Below, in pieces: positions 18,647-26,330 of a stretch of DNA of 64,000 nucleotides. The position numbers were made by a program, and so were the translations under genes. The stretch lies in NCBI GenBank assembly GCA_963744005.1, contig CAVURU010000004.1:186001-250000 (forward strand). The letters are read 5' to 3'. Position 1 is the first letter of the stretch, and every line of letters begins with the position of its first letter. This DNA comes from Palsa-504 sp963744005 (GTDB lineage: Bacteria > Actinomycetota > Actinomycetes > Streptosporangiales > Streptosporangiaceae). The notes beneath the pieces are model-generated. The model was not told the origin of the DNA. It worked only from the letters and a program-made list of their open reading frames with translations, and searched no databases.

Positions 18647-19111
18647 ATGCAGCCCACCACACCACCCGTGAGCTCTCCCGGCTCCCAGGGTGACCTCAAG
18701 GGCCTCGCCCGGCGCTTCGCCGACGAGGTCATCAACGCCCACGACCTCGGCCCGGCCCTCGCCGAGCTGGTGGCCGAGGATTTCGTCGAGGAGAACCCGC
18801 TCCCCGGCCAGGGGCCGGGACGGTCCGGCCTGGCCGACGTCCTGGCCGGGATGTTCGCGGCGTTCCCCGACCTGCGCTGGACGCCGCAGCAGATGATCGC
18901 CGAGGACGACCGCGTCATGAGCTACTCGGTCTGGACCGGAACTCATCGTGGTCCGTTCCTGGGCATCCCGCCGACGGGCTGCCAGGTGAGCGTCGAGGCG
19001 TGGACGCTCGACCGGTTCCGCGACGGGAAGATGACCCAGAGCCGCATCATCATGGACGTAGCGGGCCTGCTCGTCCAGCTCGGTGTCCTGGCCCCGCCGG
19101 CCGGTCCCTGA
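18647..19111 (+). CDS. SnoaL-like ester cyclase/NTF2-fold protein
   Basis: 154 residues, start supported by GAAAGGAAGG. The SnoaL-like pattern is visible: FADEVINAHDLGPALAELVAEDFVEENP, FAAFPDLRWTPQQMIAEDDRV, GTHRGPFLGIPPTGCQV, RFRDGKMTQSRIIMD. The family includes polyketide cyclases and many small uncharacterised hydrolases or isomerases. It lies 39 bases after the mycothiol-type enzyme in the TetR-controlled unit. Confidence 0.82.
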   Translation: MQPTTPPVSSPGSQGDLKGLARRFADEVINAHDLGPALAELVAEDFVEENPLPGQGPGRSGLADVLAGMFAAFPDLRWTPQQMIAEDDRVMSYSVWTGTHRGPFLGIPPTGCQVSVEAWTLDRFRDGKMTQSRIIMDVAGLLVQLGVLAPPAGP

Positions 19112-19218
19112 CCGGCGGCTCTAGTCGCGCTCAGGGTTGGCGCCTGCTGCTCCCGGGGCTGCTGAGGTCAAACATCGTTCGTTCGCTCGCCTGACCGGTT
19201 GCTAATTTAGGATTTATG

Positions 19219-19264
19219 TTCGATACTCAGTCAATGAACGCGTATCGAACCGTATCGGTATACG
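19219..19264. promoter_or_regulatory. Inverted-repeat regulatory site upstream of the secretion island
   Basis: TTCGATAC (19219-19226) and GTATCGAA (19242-19249) are perfect inverted repeats 15 bases apart. CGTAT and ATACG (19251-19264) form another inverted pair. The region is notably AT-rich for this genome. GCGTATCGAACCGT (19240-19253) recurs with one added T upstream of the second island gene. Confidence 0.5.
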
Positions 19265-19313
19265 AAAGGGTGCACTCGCCTGGCCGGCGCCAGAAGGTGA
19301 CGGGAGGCTGGCC

Positions 19314-19688
19314 ATGAGCGAGACCTCCGCGCGTGAGCGAGATGCGCTGACCGTGGCTCGGCTGGCCGGCGCCGCATGGCGAGGCGGCGCACCAGGCTGG
19401 GATTCCGGCCGGGCGACCGGCGCCGCCGCCCGGGAACTGCGGGAGATGGCGGGGGGCCGGGATGACCTGCTGGCTCAGGTGGCCGGCCTGCTCATCGGGT
19501 ACTACCGGCAGACCGCCGACGAGAACCGGGCGCGAGCCGCCGCGTATCTCTGCCTGGCCGCCGGAGCCGGGCCTGAACTGATCCCGCCGTGGATCCGGGT
19601 GGGCAGCTCGCGTGCGGCGGCGGCCCGGCAGTTTCCGCCCGCCGTCCCTCAGGCCGGCGACGCCGACGCCTGGCCGGAGGCGGTCTAG
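19314..19688 (+). CDS. Hypothetical helical protein
   Basis: 124 residues from an ATG with a GGGAGG ribosome site. It is Ala/Arg-rich and probably helical (LREMAGGRDDLLAQVAGLLIGYYRQTADENRARAAAYLCLAAG). There is no signal peptide or membrane segment, and no family was recognised. It is the first gene after the inverted-repeat site and may belong with the secretion operon. Confidence 0.55.
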   Translation: MSETSARERDALTVARLAGAAWRGGAPGWDSGRATGAAARELREMAGGRDDLLAQVAGLLIGYYRQTADENRARAAAYLCLAAGAGPELIPPWIRVGSSRAAAARQFPPAVPQAGDADAWPEAV

Positions 19689-19746
19689 GCGTGCCCTTTC
19701 CTGGCCGGCCAGCGGCGTGACCGGGATGATCTGGGTGCGTCCAGCT

Positions 19747-19791
19747 GAATACGTTCCGAATCCGATTGAACTCTGTGCGTATTCGAACCGT
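19747..19791. promoter_or_regulatory. Second copy of the island regulatory motif
   Basis: GAATACG (19747-19753) and CGTATTC (19778-19784) are inverted repeats. GCGTATTCGAACCGT (19777-19791) matches the site at 19240 except for one inserted T. Both copies precede short leaders of genes at the start of the secretion island. Confidence 0.5.
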
Positions 19792-19946
19792 TTTACAGGG
19801 TGCTGGCCCGTTTGTCTGTGCGGCTGTCCCGGCGCTCGGCCCTAACCGGCCGCTCGGGCCGGGGCGATGGCCCACAATAGACGGCGGACCGGCGCGAAGG
19901 GACGGCCGCCCCTGCCCGAGCAGGCGCGGAAACGTGCGGAGGTGTG

Positions 19947-20357
19947 ATGTCTCGCGGGCCCGATATCGATTACGTAGAGCAGCTATCTGATTACCCAAGA
20001 GTGATGTGGCTGGTCGATCCGGCTGCGTGCGGCTGCCTGATGAATGAGATTCCGGCCCGTTCCCGGGCTAATGCGACGGGCAGTGACACCACAGCGAGCC
20101 ATTTCGAACTCCGGGACGTATCTGCGGCCGGGCGGCGCGGAGTAATGGACTTCGGTTCGATCTCCGGCTGGCCGGTTCCGCGGCGCGGCAACAGCCGGCC
20201 GACGACGGCGACGGCCATATGGCGGGTGCCCGGACAGGGCTCGACTGGATTTTCCGAACTCTTCAAGGCGTACCGCATGTCGGTCGTCGACCTGCAAAGC
20301 GGCAAATGGTATGTAAATGAAATCAGCGCGGCGACTGAGGCGGTGGGAGCCAAATGA
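19947..20357 (+). CDS. Hypothetical protein at head of secretion operon
   Basis: 136 residues; the ATG at 19947 follows GGAGG, and a GTG at 19944 is too close to it. The sequence (SRGPDIDYVEQLSDYPRVMW ... YRMSVVDLQSGKWYVNEISA) matches no family I know. It has no membrane helix. Codon use is visibly less GC-rich than in the flanks. Its TGA overlaps a following ATG (ATGA), suggesting coupling with downstream genes of the type IV-like operon. Confidence 0.6.
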   Translation: MSRGPDIDYVEQLSDYPRVMWLVDPAACGCLMNEIPARSRANATGSDTTASHFELRDVSAAGRRGVMDFGSISGWPVPRRGNSRPTTATAIWRVPGQGSTGFSELFKAYRMSVVDLQSGKWYVNEISAATEAVGAK

Positions 20358-20644
20358 CCAGGACAGCGGCGGTTAGCGCCGTCCTGCCCGCATGCTCTCA
20401 TGCCGCTGCCGCATGCCGTCACTCCGCTGCCGCCCACCCGGCTAGCGGACCTGCGGTCGCCTTTTCCGGATCCGCGGGCTGGCCAGACCTTCCGGGCCAG
20501 CCCTGTTCCCCGTTCGCGCGCCGTCGCCACCGGCCGCCATGCTCACCTGGATCCGCGCGGGAGCGCCTGGTTCACCGGCGCCCGCCCGCAGGAAATGCCG
20601 TAATTCTCGCTGGATGGCCTGCTGATCCCGGAAGGGACATCTGA
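20354..20644 (+). CDS. Possible small gene, frame uncertain
   Basis: An open frame of 96 codons fits exactly between its neighbours: its ATG overlaps the upstream TGA (ATGA) and its TGA overlaps the next ATG (TGATG). Codon third positions are not very GC-rich in this frame. An alternative frame from 20400 to 20603 (67 codons, ending AWFTGARPQEMP) looks somewhat more protein-like. The stretch may hold one short frameshifted gene or none. Confidence 0.3.
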   Translation: MTRTAAVSAVLPACSHAAAACRHSAAAHPASGPAVAFSGSAGWPDLPGQPCSPFARRRHRPPCSPGSARERLVHRRPPAGNAVILAGWPADPGRDI

Positions 20645-20901
20645 TGACTACTCATCTCACCGCCGCGACCGCTCCGCTGGCCCTGAGCACGCAGGGCCTG
20701 GTCACGTACCTGCAGGGACTCTTCGGGCCGTTGTTCCTCGGCATCGTCGGGATCGTGGCGATCTTCTTCCTGTTCACCCGAGAGATCACCCGGTTCGTCC
20801 AGTTCCTGGTGCTAGCCGTCGCCATCGCGGTCGTGTTCTACACGCCCAGCATCGTTCAGACGCTGGCCACCGGTATAGCGAACGCGCTCGGAGTCCACTG
20901 A
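20644..20901 (+). CDS. Small two-helix membrane protein of the type IV secretion operon
   Basis: 85 residues with two hydrophobic segments (GLFGPLFLGIVGIVAIFFLF and FVQFLVLAVAIAVVFYTP) separated by a short charged turn. The start is supported by GGAAGGG. Size, topology and position just before the TcpE-like gene fit TcpD-type or VirB2-like small components of Gram-positive conjugation systems. Homology cannot be proven by eye. Confidence 0.7.
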   Translation: MTTHLTAATAPLALSTQGLVTYLQGLFGPLFLGIVGIVAIFFLFTREITRFVQFLVLAVAIAVVFYTPSIVQTLATGIANALGVH

Positions 20902-20932
20902 ACCCGTCCTGGCTGAAGGAGCGAAACCCCCA

Positions 20933-23803
20933 GTGGACCTACCCACCTACACGAATATCTGGCGAATAGAGAAAAAGCTCTATAAGCTCTACGATTTCCG
21001 GCTGCCCGCTCCGCTGCCGATAACTTGGATGGCCGTTTTCGTCGGAATTACCGTTCCATACATTTTTTTCCTGGTCATCATTGGCTTGCCTTTTAATCAC
21101 ACTTTGGTCTGGTTGTATGTGCTTCCGCCGGGCGTGCTCACCTGGCTCACCACCCGGCCGGTTATCGAGAGCAAGAAGCTGCCGGAGCTGGTCAGCTCGC
21201 AGCTGCGTTACCTGAGCGAACCCCGGACCTGGTGCCGGATGGCTCCCTTCGCGGAGAAGGACGAGATCATCCTGACGGCCCGCGTGCGGCGCCGGGCTCC
21301 GGCTGGCGCCAGGCCGCCGAAGGCCCGGAGGTCGGCTGGCCGGGCTCGCCTGGCTGAACGGGCTCTCAGGCCCGCCGCCCCGGGCGCCCGATCCAGGCTG
21401 TCCGCGGCCCGGCCGAGGACAGCGCCGTCGGCTCGCTCGGCTGCCGTGCCGCAAACCGCCGCGCCTGCGTCCCTTCGCGAGAACGCCGTGCTCCCCGAGG
21501 TCACGGCGTATCCCGAGGTGGCGATGCTCCCCGAGGTCTCCGCGTCAGCGCCGGCCGTGTCCTCGCCGCCTTCGGCTCCGGATCGCGCCGCTCATCAGCC
21601 CGAGCCCGGCACTCCTCAGCCTGGCCCTCAGCCCGAGCGAGGGACGTCCTGGCCTATGCGGGCGAGCGCACAGCCAGCGGTGCAGCGCGTCCGTTCCGTG
21701 CTCAAGCGGCCGCGTCGGCCCGCGCCCGGTCAGCGGCCCTCCGTCAGCCATGGGCCCCGGCCGAGCGTGACCCCCCGGCCGGGCCTGGCCCCGCGCCCGG
21801 CGTGGGCCGCTCCGCCCGCGGAGCGGCCCACGCCGGACCGGGTTGTCCCTGGGCCCTCGCCTCGGACGGAACCTGCCGCCCGCGACCACGGCCAGCCAGA
21901 CTCTCCTGCCGCCGCTCCCGCCTCCCGGCCGCAGGCCGCCGCGGGCTCCATCTCCGCCGGCCCGCCATTCCCCGAGCCTGGTCCCTTTCCGGAGCCCGGT
22001 CCTGTGCCCGAGGCCGGTCCTTTCCCGGAGACAGGCCCCTTCCCGGAGGTCGGCGCGTTTCCCCAAGCCGGCGCCTTCCCGGAGGCCAGCCCGTTCCCCG
22101 AGGCCGGGCCGTACCCCGAGTCCGCTCCAGATCCCGAGGACGTCCGGCCCGCAGAGGCGGCCCCGTCCCCGGAAGCCGAGGTCGTCTCCCCGGAGCCCGG
22201 CCCGTCCCCCGCGGCCGAATCGGTCCCCGAGGCCGGCACCCCCGTTCCGGGCAGCCTGGCGGCCGACGCGGCGGCCCTCGCCCAGGGCCGCCTGTTCCCT
22301 GTGGCTGGCCCCTTCCCGGAGGTCGGTGCCTTCCCGGATCCCGACGCCTTCCCGGATCCCGACGCCTTCCCCGGCCCCGAGCCGACCGCCGATCCGGGCC
22401 GCAGCACTGACCCGGGCCGCAGCGCCGAGCCCGGCGAAGCGCTCGCCCTGGAACCTCTCCCGGCCGCCGATCCCGCCCTCAGCCCGCCGCCCGTCCCGGC
22501 CCGCGAGCCCGAGCCTGCCGCCAGCTCCCAGGCCCAGGCTGAAGCCCAGCCGACGCCCGCGCGGTCGATAGCGGCCCGGGTCATGAACCTGTTCGTCGAC
22601 CTCGACGCGGGCCGCCGCACGTCCCCGGCCGAAGACGCCGCCCGCCGCGCCGCCCAGACCGAAGACGCCGCCCGCCGCGCCGCCCAGACCGAAGACGCGG
22701 GCCACCGCGCCGCCCAGGACGAAGCCTCCGAGCGCCGCGCCAACCTGGCCGCAGCGGCCAGCCGCCGGACGGCCCCGGCTGAAGCCTCCGACCACCGCGT
22801 CACCACCCCGGTTGAGGCCTCCGGCCGCCAGGCCTCCCCGGCGCAGGACGCGGGCCGCCGGCCTCCGTCCGTCGGGCAGGCCCTCAACGGTCCCGGCCGG
22901 CCGGAGGACCCCAGCTGGCGGCGCAAGGTGAAGGTGGCCGCCGGCCCGCAGGGCGCCAGCAAGCGGGACCGGGCCGCGCTGGACCGGGACCGGGCCCGGC
23001 TGCCGCTGCCGGGGCCGCGCCGGATCGCCATCCTCGGCTGCACCAGCGGCGCGGGCCAGTCCGCGATCACCATGATGACCGGCCGCACCCTGGCCGCGCT
23101 CCGGGAGACTCCGGTGGCCGCGCTCGACCTCAACCCGGGGGACGCCTCGCTCGCGGCCAGCGTCGTCCCGGTCACCTCGGTCTCCGCCCTGCTGGCCGGC
23201 ACCGAGACGGACTCCTACGGCCGTGACGCCCGGGTCCGGTCGTCGCGCAGCAGCGCGCGCCGGGTCGACGTCATCGCCGGGCCGTCCGGGCCGGGCGGCC
23301 CCCTCCCGCTGACCGAGCACGACTACGACCGGCTCGCCCAGCTGCTGGCCGGGCGGTACCCGCTGACCATGATCGACCCGGCTCCGGTCGGGCTGACCCG
23401 GGTGCTCTCGCTAGCCGACCAGCTCGTCCTGGTCACCCCGGCCAGCCCGGAGGCGGCCAGCGCGCTGGCCAACACCCAGCAGTGGCTCGGCGCGCACGGC
23501 TTCGACGAGCTGGCGGCCCAGGCGGTCACCGTGGTCAACGGGGTGAGCAGCGACAGCATGGCCGATGTCCTCGCGGCCGAGTCGGTGGCCCGGGGGCGCT
23601 GCCGGGCCATCGTCCGGGTGCCGTGGGACAGCCAGCTGGCCGCGGCCGCCTCACCCGCCGCCCTGCAGCCGCAGACCAGGCTGGCCTGCGCGGCGCTGGC
23701 CGGCGTCCTGGTCTCTGGCCTAGCCGGCACCGGCCCGGCCGCCGGTCCCGGTGCCCCGGCCTCCGGCGCACCCACCCACGTTCGCGGAAAGGAGGCCTGG
23801 TGA
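20933..23803 (+). CDS. TcpE-like membrane protein fused to a degenerate ParA/MinD-like ATPase
   Basis: 956 residues; GTG start with GAAGGAG upstream. Residues 1-120 match the TcpE family of conjugation membrane proteins: TYTNIWRIEKKLYKLYDFRL, two membrane helices (about 30-72), PPGVLTWLTTRPVIESKKL and EPRTWCRMAP. A very long Pro/Ala/Glu linker (about 120-690) contains PFPE-type and AARRAAQTED repeats. The C-terminus (about 690-940) is a MinD/ParA-like fold (IAILGCTSGAGQSAITMMTG, VAALDLNPGDASLA, YPLTMIDPAP). The P-loop Lys is replaced by Gln, so ATP hydrolysis is doubtful. The DNA for the first 60 residues is far more AT-rich than the surroundings. The product is probably a structural membrane component of the type IV-like machine. 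Confidence 0.85.
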   Translation: MDLPTYTNIWRIEKKLYKLYDFRLPAPLPITWMAVFVGITVPYIFFLVIIGLPFNHTLVWLYVLPPGVLTWLTTRPVIESKKLPELVSSQLRYLSEPRTWCRMAPFAEKDEIILTARVRRRAPAGARPPKARRSAGRARLAERALRPAAPGARSRLSAARPRTAPSARSAAVPQTAAPASLRENAVLPEVTAYPEVAMLPEVSASAPAVSSPPSAPDRAAHQPEPGTPQPGPQPERGTSWPMRASAQPAVQRVRSVLKRPRRPAPGQRPSVSHGPRPSVTPRPGLAPRPAWAAPPAERPTPDRVVPGPSPRTEPAARDHGQPDSPAAAPASRPQAAAGSISAGPPFPEPGPFPEPGPVPEAGPFPETGPFPEVGAFPQAGAFPEASPFPEAGPYPESAPDPEDVRPAEAAPSPEAEVVSPEPGPSPAAESVPEAGTPVPGSLAADAAALAQGRLFPVAGPFPEVGAFPDPDAFPDPDAFPGPEPTADPGRSTDPGRSAEPGEALALEPLPAADPALSPPPVPAREPEPAASSQAQAEAQPTPARSIAARVMNLFVDLDAGRRTSPAEDAARRAAQTEDAARRAAQTEDAGHRAAQDEASERRANLAAAASRRTAPAEASDHRVTTPVEASGRQASPAQDAGRRPPSVGQALNGPGRPEDPSWRRKVKVAAGPQGASKRDRAALDRDRARLPLPGPRRIAILGCTSGAGQSAITMMTGRTLAALRETPVAALDLNPGDASLAASVVPVTSVSALLAGTETDSYGRDARVRSSRSSARRVDVIAGPSGPGGPLPLTEHDYDRLAQLLAGRYPLTMIDPAPVGLTRVLSLADQLVLVTPASPEAASALANTQQWLGAHGFDELAAQAVTVVNGVSSDSMADVLAAESVARGRCRAIVRVPWDSQLAAAASPAALQPQTRLACAALAGVLVSGLAGTGPAAGPGAPASGAPTHVRGKEAW
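21963..22133 (+). repeat. Repeats encoding PFPE-type hexapeptides
   Basis: About ten imperfect units of 18 bases encode F-P-E-x-G-P-like hexapeptides in the linker of the TcpE fusion. A few more occur at about 22310-22376. They would give an extended acidic Pro-rich chain, probably spanning envelope layers or binding a partner. Confidence 0.7.
22631..22720 (+). repeat. Three 30-bp tandem repeats in the TcpE-fusion linker
   Basis: Units begin at 22631, 22661 and 22691; the first two are identical and the third differs at a few bases. Each encodes ten residues of the form EDAARRAAQT, a helical and amphipathic pattern. Confidence 0.85.
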
Positions 23804-26307
23804 GCACCCGGAGCAAGGCGTCAAGGGGATCCAAGACCCGGCTGGGCATCAGGTACTTCGACGACCGCATCCTGCTCACCGACAGCTACGCCTGGGCGTA
23901 CTACCGCATCCCCTCGGTCTCGTATGAGTTCACCACCGGGGAAGAACGAGAGGCCCTGGCCACCAACATCACCGTCGCCCTGGCCGCGATCCGGATGCAG
24001 GACGCCGAGGTGCACCTGCGGATCGCGCACCGGTCCTTCCCGGCCCAGGCCTGGGCGACCGGGCTGGACGCCACCTCGGACGGCGGCCCCGGCTGGCGGG
24101 ACTACCTGGAGCAGTCCTACCAGCACGTCTGGGCCAAGGACTTCTGGACCAAGGAGATCTACCTCGGCGTGCGGCTCGGCCAGCGCGGGGTGCGGGCCCA
24201 GTTGTCCGGCGGAGTGCTGTCCCAGTTCACCGCCGCGTACGGCCGCGGCGAGCGCGGCCTGGGGCTGATCGACGAAGCCGTCAACGGGGCCGAGATCGCC
24301 CGCTGGAGCGAATCAGCCGAACGCCTCGGCCGGGCGCTGAACGCCAGCGCGCTGGCCGCCCGGCACGCGACCTCGGGCGAGATCGCCTGGCTCATCCAGC
24401 ACACGCTGATGGGCACGGCGGGGGACCCGCCGCCGTCGGCCACCAGGCGGCGGCGGTGGGGCTCGGGCGAGATCGACACCCTCTTCGAGGGCCAGATCCA
24501 CAACGGGCGGAGCGTCCTGGGCCTGGAGCACGTCAGCGGGAAGTCCTACGTGGCCTTCGTTTCCTTCGCCCGGTTCCCCGACGTGATGTCCTTCCCCGAC
24601 GGCGAACCGTGGCTGCACTTCGCCGACTCGCTGCCGTTCCCGGTCGAGATCAGCTCGCGGATGAAGCTGATCCCGCCGGCCAAGGCGAGCAAGGACGTCA
24701 GCCGGCGGCTGGCCCACGCCCGCGACATGGACGCGCACATCCGGGAGGCCGGCGCGGAGGCGCCGATCGCGCTGGCCGAGCAGATCGCCGCCGCCCGGAT
24801 GCTCGAGCACGGCATCACCAAGGAACGGCTGCCGTTCGTCTACGGCTGGCACCGGCTGATCGTGACCGCCCCGACCAGAGAGCTGTGCGACCGCCGGGTC
24901 GAAGCTGTCATCGAGCACTACCGGGACATCGGGATCGACGCGGTGAACTCCACCGGCGACCAGTTCTCGCTGCTGAGCGAGTCAATGCCCGGCGAGCGGG
25001 TCCGGCTGACCTCCTACGTCCAGCGCCAGCCGCTGTACACCATCGCGGGCGGCATGCCCACCGCCACCGTGGAGCTCGGGGACCGGCCCGACGCGGGGAC
25101 CGGCTGGGTCGGCCCGTACATCGGCGAGACGCTGGGCCGGGCCCGCTCGATCGTGCACTTCGACCCGCTGCTGGCCGCGGCCCGGAACCGGCCGACCGCC
25201 ATCGCCATCACCGGCGAGCCGGGCGGCGGGAAGACCACCCTGGCCCTGCTGCTCATCTACCAGCTGGCGCTGCGCGGGACCACCGTGGCCGTGATCGACC
25301 CGAAGGGTGACGCCGAGTCGCTGGTCGAGTACCTGCAGCGGCAGGGCCGCAAGGCCCGGGTGCTGCCGCTGGGCGCCGCGGCCCCCGGCTTGCTCGACCC
25401 GTTCTCGTTCGGCGTCGACCTGGCCGAGAAGCGGACCATGGCCACCGAGACGCTCCGGCTGCTGCTGCCCCGGATGAGCGAGGAACGCGAGAGCGCCATG
25501 ATCCAGGCCGTGGGCGCGGTGGCCGGGACGGAACGCCCGAGCCTGGGCAAGGTGATCCGGCACCTGGAGGAGTCCGACGACCCGGCCTGGAAGAACACCG
25601 GGGCGGTCATGCGGTCGATCTCGGAGATGCGGCTGGCCCGGCTGTGCTTCGCCCCCTCGGTGGGGCAGCAGATCGACGCCGAGGGCTGGACCACGGTCTT
25701 CACCCTGGCCGGGCTGACCCTGCCCGACACCACCACCAACCGGGACGACTACTCCTACGAGCAGCGGCTCTCGGTGGCCCTGCTCTACCTGGTCTCGCAG
25801 TTCGCCCGGAAGCTGCTCAACGGCATCGACCGCACCAAGCCCAAGGCCATCTTCCTGGACGAGGCCTGGGCCATCACCTCCACCCCCGAGGGCGCCAAGC
25901 TGGTGCCCGAGGTGTCCCGGATGGGGCGCTCCCGCAACACCGCGCTGATCCTGGTCTCGCAGAACGCCGGTGACCTGCTGCACGAGCAGGTCACCAACTG
26001 CCTGTCCAGTGTTTTCGCGTTCCGCTCGACCGAGCGCGGCGAGGTGGCGAACGTCATGTCGCTGCTGGGGGTCGCGCCGTCCGATGAGCACAAGGCCGTG
26101 CTCCGTGCGCTCGGCAACGGCGAGTGCATTTTCCGTGACCTGGATGACCGGGCCGGCCGTATCGGGATCGATCTGGTCTCCGAAGAGCTGCGGGACTGGA
26201 TCGACACCAACCCGACCCGGCCCCGGAGCCCGGAGCCGGTCCCCGGGGACACCAGCCCCGGCCGTGACGACGCGCAGCGCACCGCGGCTGCCGAGGCGTC
26301 GTCGTAA
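23800..26307 (+). CDS. VirB4-like conjugation ATPase
   Basis: 835 residues; the GTG at 23800 overlaps the previous TGA and has GGAAAGGAGG upstream. It is the motor ATPase expected in every type IV secretion system. Residues 1-440 are the VirB4 N-terminal domain. The ATPase core has Walker A GEPGGGKT (472-479), a PKGD segment, Walker B AIFLDEAW (683-690) and the downstream SRMGRSRNTALILVSQNAGD motif. It closely resembles TcpF or Tn916 Orf16 proteins in order and content. Full length and uninterrupted. Confidence 0.92.
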   Translation: MSTRSKASRGSKTRLGIRYFDDRILLTDSYAWAYYRIPSVSYEFTTGEEREALATNITVALAAIRMQDAEVHLRIAHRSFPAQAWATGLDATSDGGPGWRDYLEQSYQHVWAKDFWTKEIYLGVRLGQRGVRAQLSGGVLSQFTAAYGRGERGLGLIDEAVNGAEIARWSESAERLGRALNASALAARHATSGEIAWLIQHTLMGTAGDPPPSATRRRRWGSGEIDTLFEGQIHNGRSVLGLEHVSGKSYVAFVSFARFPDVMSFPDGEPWLHFADSLPFPVEISSRMKLIPPAKASKDVSRRLAHARDMDAHIREAGAEAPIALAEQIAAARMLEHGITKERLPFVYGWHRLIVTAPTRELCDRRVEAVIEHYRDIGIDAVNSTGDQFSLLSESMPGERVRLTSYVQRQPLYTIAGGMPTATVELGDRPDAGTGWVGPYIGETLGRARSIVHFDPLLAAARNRPTAIAITGEPGGGKTTLALLLIYQLALRGTTVAVIDPKGDAESLVEYLQRQGRKARVLPLGAAAPGLLDPFSFGVDLAEKRTMATETLRLLLPRMSEERESAMIQAVGAVAGTERPSLGKVIRHLEESDDPAWKNTGAVMRSISEMRLARLCFAPSVGQQIDAEGWTTVFTLAGLTLPDTTTNRDDYSYEQRLSVALLYLVSQFARKLLNGIDRTKPKAIFLDEAWAITSTPEGAKLVPEVSRMGRSRNTALILVSQNAGDLLHEQVTNCLSSVFAFRSTERGEVANVMSLLGVAPSDEHKAVLRALGNGECIFRDLDDRAGRIGIDLVSEELRDWIDTNPTRPRSPEPVPGDTSPGRDDAQRTAAAEASS

Positions 26308-26330
26308 CCGCACGAACCAGGAGTTCCCCG

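Noticed and set aside
21963..22720. CRISPR-like repeats
   Set aside because: The repeats are in frame within a coding gene, have no spacers and encode simple peptides.
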